Assembly (NCBI GenBank): GCA_945910005.1
Contig: OX246743.1
Location: 8,246,673-8,310,672, forward strand
Length of the DNA: 64,000 nucleotides
From: Isoperla grammatica
Lineage: Eukaryota > Arthropoda > Insecta > Plecoptera > Perlodidae
Direction: 5' to 3'
The position numbers and the translations under genes were made by a program. Below are positions 49,601-58,600 of this stretch, piece after piece (within the stretch, counting starts at the first letter, position 1; the number at the start of each line of letters is the position of its first letter). The notes under the pieces are model-generated. The model worked only from the letters and a program-made list of their open reading frames with translations. It was not told the DNA's origin and searched no databases.

Positions 49601-52600
49601 ATCTTTAACTCTCATCGGAAGACCTTGACTGTTTTCATGTTAATGATCTTTCTGATATGCTGACAGTGAATCGGAACGAATTTCAATGAATGTCGGCAGG
49701 AACATATGTCGGAACGAAAGACTTCTTTATGATTGGAATGTAAATCCATGTACGCGTTTGTCATGCGTCTATATAGTTTTCTTTTCACTTAATATGTCAG
49801 GCAGAACATCAAGATAATTACTGTAAAAAGTTGAGTGTTCACCTGAAATATGTCGAACGGTGATACATATTTAAGGCTGTCGTTATTTCTTTACGCTATG
49901 TTTTTATTTTAAGGTTTTTTTAACTTGTCGTGAACACAGCTCGTTGGGCCATCCCATTTCACACACCAACATTTAGAAATTTGTCGCGAAATGAACTTGT
50001 TGATTAAATGCCCTTCTGTGAACAGCTATAGCAAAACCTTTTGTAACTTCAAAATGAACTAAGTAAAAACTTATTTATATTCATTAAATTCCTTCTCTCT
50101 TCTATTATAGTCATGTAGTTGCACGATTGTACAGTATATCCTGCAGAAGATGCCTTCCAGCCTAGCTCTTTACGGACACGATAAGCGTACTTAACGAATC
50201 AAGACAAGTAGCAACAAGTGCACTACTCTGTATTGTCCTGTCAGGTTCTTGTAGAACCGGTTAAGATTATCTTGGGTTGAGGAGAATGTCTTTGGTCCCA
50301 ATTAAAAAGTACAGTAGGGCCTACTCTGCATAAAAATGTTTGAATTTGTTAAAGTCAACAAATCTTTCATAAATCCTATAATTTTTAAAAACTAACGTAC
50401 GAAAGCCAACGAAAAGTTGAAATTGAACATCAAGATTGAAGACAATACATTTACCCGCTACTGGGAATTACGAAGGCGATAATAGAACCATGTCAATGAC
50501 TAGGCCTAAATAACGTCAAAAATGTTTCACCGTTGGTGCTAACTGCCCCAGACCCTGTTCTTCCGCTCCGATTTTCTACTAAAAATTGCTCATCTCTTAA
50601 AAGGCTTCCTATAGGGCTTAGGATTATTTATTATCAGTTAACTAAAATGTCTTCTCCAGGATATACTGTACTCCTCATTTGGCCCTACCAACGGCGATTT
50701 TAGAATGAATTACATTAATAACATACTTGAAACTATTAAAACACACAACTGTTGTCTCAATCAATCTACTTGTCACGAAAGTAGTATCGAGTAATCATCA
50801 ATAAACATGATTTGATAAATTAGCTGGAATGTAGAACAACAATCGACTTACCCCTGCCGATTGTAGTACGGGGTCCACTCGCTAATATCTTGCAACGTGG
50901 TTTGTACTAGTCACGCACACTAGCAGTGAACTAGGCGCGTACTAATCTAACTACTCGTACAGAGTGAGAGGAAACTGTTTCACTATTGACTCTCTAACTA
51001 CCAAAAACCAGTTCATCTACCTTGTTGTAGTCGCTAACTATCTGTTAAAGGTACGGAGGTCTTTCAATATTTTATCTGGTCGTATCCATTTACTATCGTA
51101 TAGTACTATCGTACTATCGTTGGTCACACTAGAGAAAAACAGGATGCACATGTATATATATTGGGCTGAAACTCCAAGTAACATTCACGTGTTAGCGAAT
51201 TTATTCCCGAGCATCAAGGGACCACAGGCACACTACCTATACAGCTTGGATTCTCATTTTTGTATTTGTATAATACAAATAGACATTTTTGAAGCCAAGT
51301 CTATCTTCAAATTACCTACTTATTTTTGCTTAAATGCATGATGATGCAAGCTGATAGTCCAGAGGTATAAAATACCCTAATGCATGTAGGATGATATGCC
51401 AATCATAATAATCATAATTAATTAATTAATTATTATTTTGTTTTGATTTAGTTTTTTCAGCGTGATGATATTTAGTTTGTTCTCGACATTTTGCTGCCCA
51501 CGTTGACATCGGAATGTCAAGTACGAACTCGATCATTGTTCACGGGCATGATCAAATCACCCAAATACAAACACCAACACATCTAGCATCCAAAGCTTAG
51601 AATTATGACTACACGTTTCGTTAGCCTTAGAATACGATTGTCTCCAAAATGTCCGCTGTGTGGCGTATTTAAATGCCGATAGCATGACCGAAACACAGTT
51701 CTAGTTCCCTGTATTGCAGGTAAGTGCAAGTACGTAGTTGCAATTTTCAAGGTGTTGTGTGCCTATTGGAAAATCTAATCCATGCGATTTTCTACGGTGA
51801 ACTTACAAACATTGAAGTCACGATGTTCACTTTTATTAAGGTCAGTAGAAAAAAAAATACAGACATAAAACACATGCAAACTGTGCTTATATTATAATGC
51901 AATACTGTAGTAGAGATTATGTTTTAAACGACGAGTCCACCCAAAACGAGACTACCCTGATATTGTTAGATCAACTCGCGTGATACGTTACCAACTTTTT
52001 CCAATGCTGTCGTTCGTAAAGAATCGGGAGTTTTCTAATTGACTGTCCTAGATTTACAATAACTTGTTCATCACTTGGTCCAAATGCTTTCCGTTAAAAG
52101 GACGGCACATTCCACAATCCCCAATTATTCCCTGCGTACGACCTCCGACAGAAACAGGACTAAGTCTGTAACGTAACACGCACGCACACCACCTCCCAAC
52201 CGACCAATCACAATCTTCCACCCGTAAAGTCCTCACTCTGGACGCACCTTTCTCTCGACAGTTGCGGTCTTATCTCCGTCGTCGGGACTGATGTCCGATA
52301 TCTCCGTGTCCGAGAGTTCCGTCTCCAACGACTGTAATAGAGGCTTCACCGGTGGGGCCTGCTGCCTCCGCGTTAGCTGCGGTGTTAGCTGACGGAGGTT
52401 GGAGCTGTCGTACGGAAGGACGGCAGGTAAACCCGCCTTTCGCTGCGTCTCAAGAAGCTCCTGTTCCAGTTGGATTACCTGCAAAGACATTGGCAAGTTA
52501 ATCCCCTGAACATTGGAGTGAAAACACTAGCAATGATATCGATATCGTGCATACATGGAGGTTAATTTCGGTATCAATAGAGTCCCATCATATCGAAAAT

Positions 52601-55600
52601 ATCATAATATCGAACAAAAATGTAAATTATAAAAAACACTCTCATTAACTGGCACATATGTAATAAAAACACTGTAGGACTTACACAGTTAAAATATTCT
52701 TGATGTTGTTCAACATCACGTCACGCAATATTTCGACAGCTGCTCTGCTGTCATCATCAGGCACGGCTGAGGGGTAGATCAACAGTCTCCATTACCACTT
52801 TTTTTTTTACCGTTACCACTTCGAGACTGTTGATCTACCCCTCAGTCGTGCCTGATGATGACAGCAGAGCAGCTGTCGAAATATTGCGTGGCGTGATGTC
52901 GAACAACATCGAGAATATTTTAACTGTGTAAGTCCTACAGTGTTTTTATTAAAAATGTAAAATTAAAATAATGGTCAGTGATTGCAAGAATTGTGATTCT
53001 GTAGTCATCGTCGGAGAATAACTACACACACTACTAAGGGAAGTGACGGGCTGCCCGCCAGCATTCTCGATTGATAAGCATAACTGTACTGCATAGTGAA
53101 ACTTGTAAATATAGTTTTCGTGTTGCTTTATCGTTTTATTACTGCCGAAAAAAATCGGTATAGAAATAAATATCGTTTCACATTACTAAAGAACACCAGT
53201 GCTTGTAAACGGACTTGCGACTTTTAAGAACTAACGAGAGTATGAAAAACATTATAAAATATTTGAAATAATTACCCAACTATTTATAAATTACATAACA
53301 AATGTTTTTGTACTGTCTTTAGTTCAAAGCTACAAAATATGTTTATTATACAGCCTGTGCACATAGTTCTTGTAAAACCACTGAGTGGACTGTGTTCCCA
53401 TGTCTTTTATGTGGTGTAGTGTTCTTGAAATAATCTACAAAAAAAACGTAATTGTCCATGGTTTTAATACTGGGACTATCCCACCATCTTAACAAGAGCT
53501 TGATGTCGGATGAACTACTTACTTTTCCTTGAACCAGCCTACTAATCATACACTGTGACAAAACTTGATGTTTAAAAAAAATTCAACAAGCAAAAAATGA
53601 GGTCGTTGGAAACTTCGGGCATATGGTTCAAGCATGTTATCTTCCAGCAACGGGCCGTTATACTGGGTTGGACCCAATGCCGATTGCAATAAAAGTACTG
53701 TAAATCCACAGACATCATACAGCAATCGAATTTTTCCATTAAGCAATTAAACCATGGAAGTTTTTTATCCAGTGGATTCATGGGTGCCATTTAAATGCAT
53801 GGAAAACAATGTTAATGGGCACGTACATGAAACAACATCGCACAACTTGGCTCAAAGAATGCCTTATCTCTTGCCTTCTTTATTGAAGGTTGTAAAGTTA
53901 GTCTAAGTTTTTCTTTTTTCTTTTTTAGAATTAGAACATAAGATTATATCTTATGAAATGACCTGTACAATATCATCAAGAATGAATACAACTGTACGTG
54001 ACGAAATAAATAAATAAATAAATAAATACAAAAAAAAATAAATAAATAAATAAATAAAAATGTAGGTAATCTTATCTAAATCGTCAAGCAACAGTCGATT
54101 GGGTGAACATGCATGCATGTGCAAAACGGGGCCTGCTCAATACACACAATACTACAACAATACCAGCACTCTCATTGAGTTTAGTGATAGGTGAGACGTT
54201 TCTTATGTAGGAATCACACATAATCATACTAAAAACGTGCTCAGGCTGGATCAGCCGAGAAATACAATGCATAATATGTGCATCAAATACAGTTAAACCC
54301 ACTTACTATATGAAGCTGAAGGAAACTAATAATTTCTTTGCTTTACGTAGGCTGATTTTATATATATGCTGTAACATTGAAAGAGGAATGAAGTATTGTG
54401 ACTCTTGTGAGTAAAAAATAAATTCCAACAGTGGAACACATAAAGAAGATTATTAATCAACACATGAATTTTGACGATCAGCGAAGTCATTACTCAAGAG
54501 AATTCATGTGTTGTGTATATAAGTTTGTTTGTGTGATACTTAGCACTATGAAAAGTACCTAATTCCCTAAGGAAAGCTGTTTGAATCTACTGCTTACTCA
54601 TAATACATATCCAGACTTTTAGCTTCTACCAAACAACATCAAAGTACAACGGGACCTTAATTTGTCATAATTATTACTTACATTCATGTTTTGTATCTAG
54701 CAAGTCACGACGAAAAATTCTTGAAGTGCTTGAGCATGTCAATAACGTCTCATCCAAAATTATTAGGCTTTCAACCAAGAACAAGGTGCTTAGGTAAAGA
54801 TTTACACACACAATTATTGCTTGACTGTTTTAATTATTGGTATGTGGAAATTGATGTACTTAAACAAATATACCTAAATACTTGTGCAGTGTTTTACAGG
54901 AAAAATGTCTACATCCAGGTGCATAATACCAAAACTAAAACTCACAATGCAATACTACAGTGAAGATTGAAATTTGGGGCCTACATACTTTGTGCAATGG
55001 TATTCAGTATTGAAAGAAAATACTACAATGGACAAATTAGTCAAAATTCATGCTTTATTCAAGTTATCAACTCAAAATACAAACACTAGACAATAGGACT
55101 TTAACATTTGAAATACTACTACATAGTACTTTGCTACGGAACTTTACATACTGCGAGGTGAAGGAAAAAAGCAAATAACAATACTACTGGTGATAAGAAA
55201 TGAGCTATTAATATTTTGAATAAAAAGGTGGTCTTAATTTAAAAGGCAACTATTATTCTTCACTTATGCAATTAACAGGATGCAATGCAGATGCAAAAAT
55301 TGAGTATTCTGTATTATTGTGAACAGTAAAAGGTTATATCCGTCTCAAGCTGGCCTTCGAATGTTCTGTCTTGAACAAGTACTGTAATTCTATTGTGTTA
55401 TAACTTATTTGATCCCAAATTCAATAGCCAATTTAAGATTAGACCATTAAGATTAGATATTGAGACTCACTTCTTTATTTACACGGGAATAACAACAACT
55501 GCAATGCATCTTGTGAACAGAACTTGTGCTAGTCAAAAACATGCCAAGATTTTAAATGTACAACATGCTAGTATTGGTGCCTTGCTTGGGGATGCATTTC

Positions 55601-58600
55601 TACAACACAAACAGTCATTCGCACAAAACATGCGTTTCTCTTTAGGGAGATTGTTGAGATCGTCTCATGTACCGTACCGTATGGGAAATGCCAGTCAAAA
55701 GAATAGAAAAACATAGGGATTGCTCGACTTTGCATTCGGTTTCACTCCTATTTGTAGTGTATTTTTAACCCATATATACTACTATCTGTTTCTTTTTTAG
55801 GTTAACAAGTTACAAGCCAAATTGTTCCTCCATTTCATGACACTACAAGTGTACTTCAGGGGGAAATATGAAAAATACAGAGATTTTAAGTTGCCATATT
55901 AGAGAACATAACACAGCAAAACCTCGATTATCAGAGAATCTGTGTTACCAGAGATTGATTCAGCCACGATTCCCCCCAGCAACATGAATGTGTTACGTGT
56001 TCACGACATTGCGAGTCATGACTGGGAAATGCCAGGATGGCGATTGTCCCGCATGTATTTTAAGACGGCAGTGAATAGAGGCCGGACGTTAGGAGGGGAG
56101 TACACTGAGCCATGCAGCAATGTACGGAGTAGCAGTTCATCGAGCGAGACTCCAGATGTGTGGCATATTTCACTACCCTCTTTGTCTGTTTAATGTCTTC
56201 AATCCCACACTACACTAATAAAACTTAAAACTAATCAAAATCTTTTTTCAACGTTTTTTAGTAATACATTATCGACAAAATCCGAATCATCACGTGTTAT
56301 CAGAGCTGGCATCCGTCACAACTAGCTCAGATAATCGGGGTTCTCCTGTATCACACCAAACACTACTTACTATTTATGTTGGGTTCAATATGATGCAAAA
56401 AACAGTTCAGGGGGTAACGACAATAGCAATAAATCAGACAGAAAGAATTATATTCCTCGTAATATTTAGAGGAATAACTCTTCTTCGAGGTCGTTTAATC
56501 ATTTCCCAGTTTCGGACGTGACTCGGCTCAGACATATATTCAAGGGTGTTAATCGTTACAGACTCTATCTTCACAGTTTCGGACGTGTTCGCTCACACAT
56601 AGCAATAATTCCTCCTCCTGGAAACCACCGTCGAAGAAACGTCGTCTTCCAAGATCCTTACCCTGTCCTTGAGCGACTTGACCAGCGCGTTGTATTCCGT
56701 GTCCTTCTCCTGCAACAGCTGGAGGTAGAACTCTTCCCGGTGGAGCATGTCCTGTTCAACCGGAGAGACGCAACATTAGCGGTTTCATTGAAATTGGTAA
56801 TATTACCGACCATGGTAATTAACGGTTTTTTCTCCGATTTGCTATTACAAGGTCAATGGATAATCTATTTGCATTCCTATACTATTAAATGTTTATTACA
56901 TTACTACTAGTAGGCCTATAAAGTATAGGCTTACTCCTACATAATAAATATAGATTGTAAAAACATGAAGAATTGAAGCATGAAAACTGAATTGTATTGA
57001 AAGTGACGTTTAATGCCGACATTACACGACTCAATACTTTCGTCAAACTTATTGAATTCAAGAACAAAAGCGAATCCAAAACAGTTTGGTAAAAACTGCA
57101 ACGATAGAGCTTCTATTAATTGATGCTTTTTTGTCCTTGAATTCAAAAAGTTTGACGAAAGTATTGAACCGTGTAATGTGGGTATTATGGACAGGACCAT
57201 TTAAACAAAATATGACGTACAATCTTTTGGGTTGGTTGCTTAAGGGAGGACACAGCAATGGGAGCGTATCTCGTCTACCTGTTCGCGTTGTTGGAACTCT
57301 CTCAGCAGCTTCTTGGCCTTGCAGTACTTCTTCTCGAGCACGATGTACTGGCCCTGCGACTGCTCCAACATGTCTTGGTAGTTGGCCACGTCCTTCTTAG
57401 CGGCGTAGAAGTTGCGTTCCGTCTCGCGCAGCTTCATCGACGACTGTCTCAGCCGCTCGATGTATTCCTCGTTGTCAGGCGCCGAGCCCTCGAGGTCGGT
57501 GAGCTGGGGGGGGACATACACTCGGTTACACAAGCACATTTCATGGTGAGCTGTCGGGACGTGGACCAAGGTCATACACTCGGTTACACAAAGTACGGAG
57601 GGCATGTTTGATGTAAACATCTCCTGAACTGTGGGGACAAAGAAAAAGCTCCACACTCGGTTACACAATATAAGGGGGGGCACATTTCATGGTGACCTGT
57701 CGGGACGTGTGCCAAGATCATACACTAGGTTACACAAAGTACGGAGGGCATGTTTGATGTAAATATCTCCTGAACTGTGGGGACAAAGAAGAAGCTCCAC
57801 ACTCAGTTCACAGTTCTCAGTAGTAGCGACACGAAAACGGAAAAAGAGAGTATATTTGAAGAATGTCTTTCATGAATGATTGATTAATATTGTTATACAT
57901 GAACAAATGTTATAGGCCTACATGATTAGGGTTATTTAAATGTATAGGATGTGGTATCTGTGCACAAATAATTGAGTAAGTCAACAAGTTCTGTCCTAAT
58001 GAAGGATGATATGATACAAAAAGTGTTTTATGAGTGACGATGATCACTTTCAATAGATTTATTAATGCCAGATTATATGGGGATACGAGGCTAAGTTTTT
58101 AGTCTAGCCTCCCTATTTAGTTTTAGATTTCATATAGACACTTTTATCTAACACGCTGAAAGTGACAGCCGTCCAGCTACCCACAAGACTATCACAACTT
58201 GTGGGTATCACATATTGTATTGCATCACATATTGTTACTATCGTAACTTGCTTCACCATCTTATGACAAAAAGCATTGCATGCAGTTATTTATGAGCGGC
58301 AGGTAGGCCTACTATTTGACAGCAGCAGAGCAATGTGGTTAGGAAATAAATGAAAATAAAACCTAGAATTAATTCTCACCCTAGCTTTCAGCCTGGAAAT
58401 GTCACCATCTGCAAGAGCAAGTTTCATGTGACTCTGTAAAATGAAACCAAGGAAACCAAATTGTAAAATCATAAATAATAAATCATACACAATATAAATT
58501 ATAAAATAATATAACCAAATAGTTTAATAACTGTCAAAACAAAGTAAAACAATATATGTACCTAGTTAGGTTATGAAAGTAGGTGCCAATCGGCTGGAAT

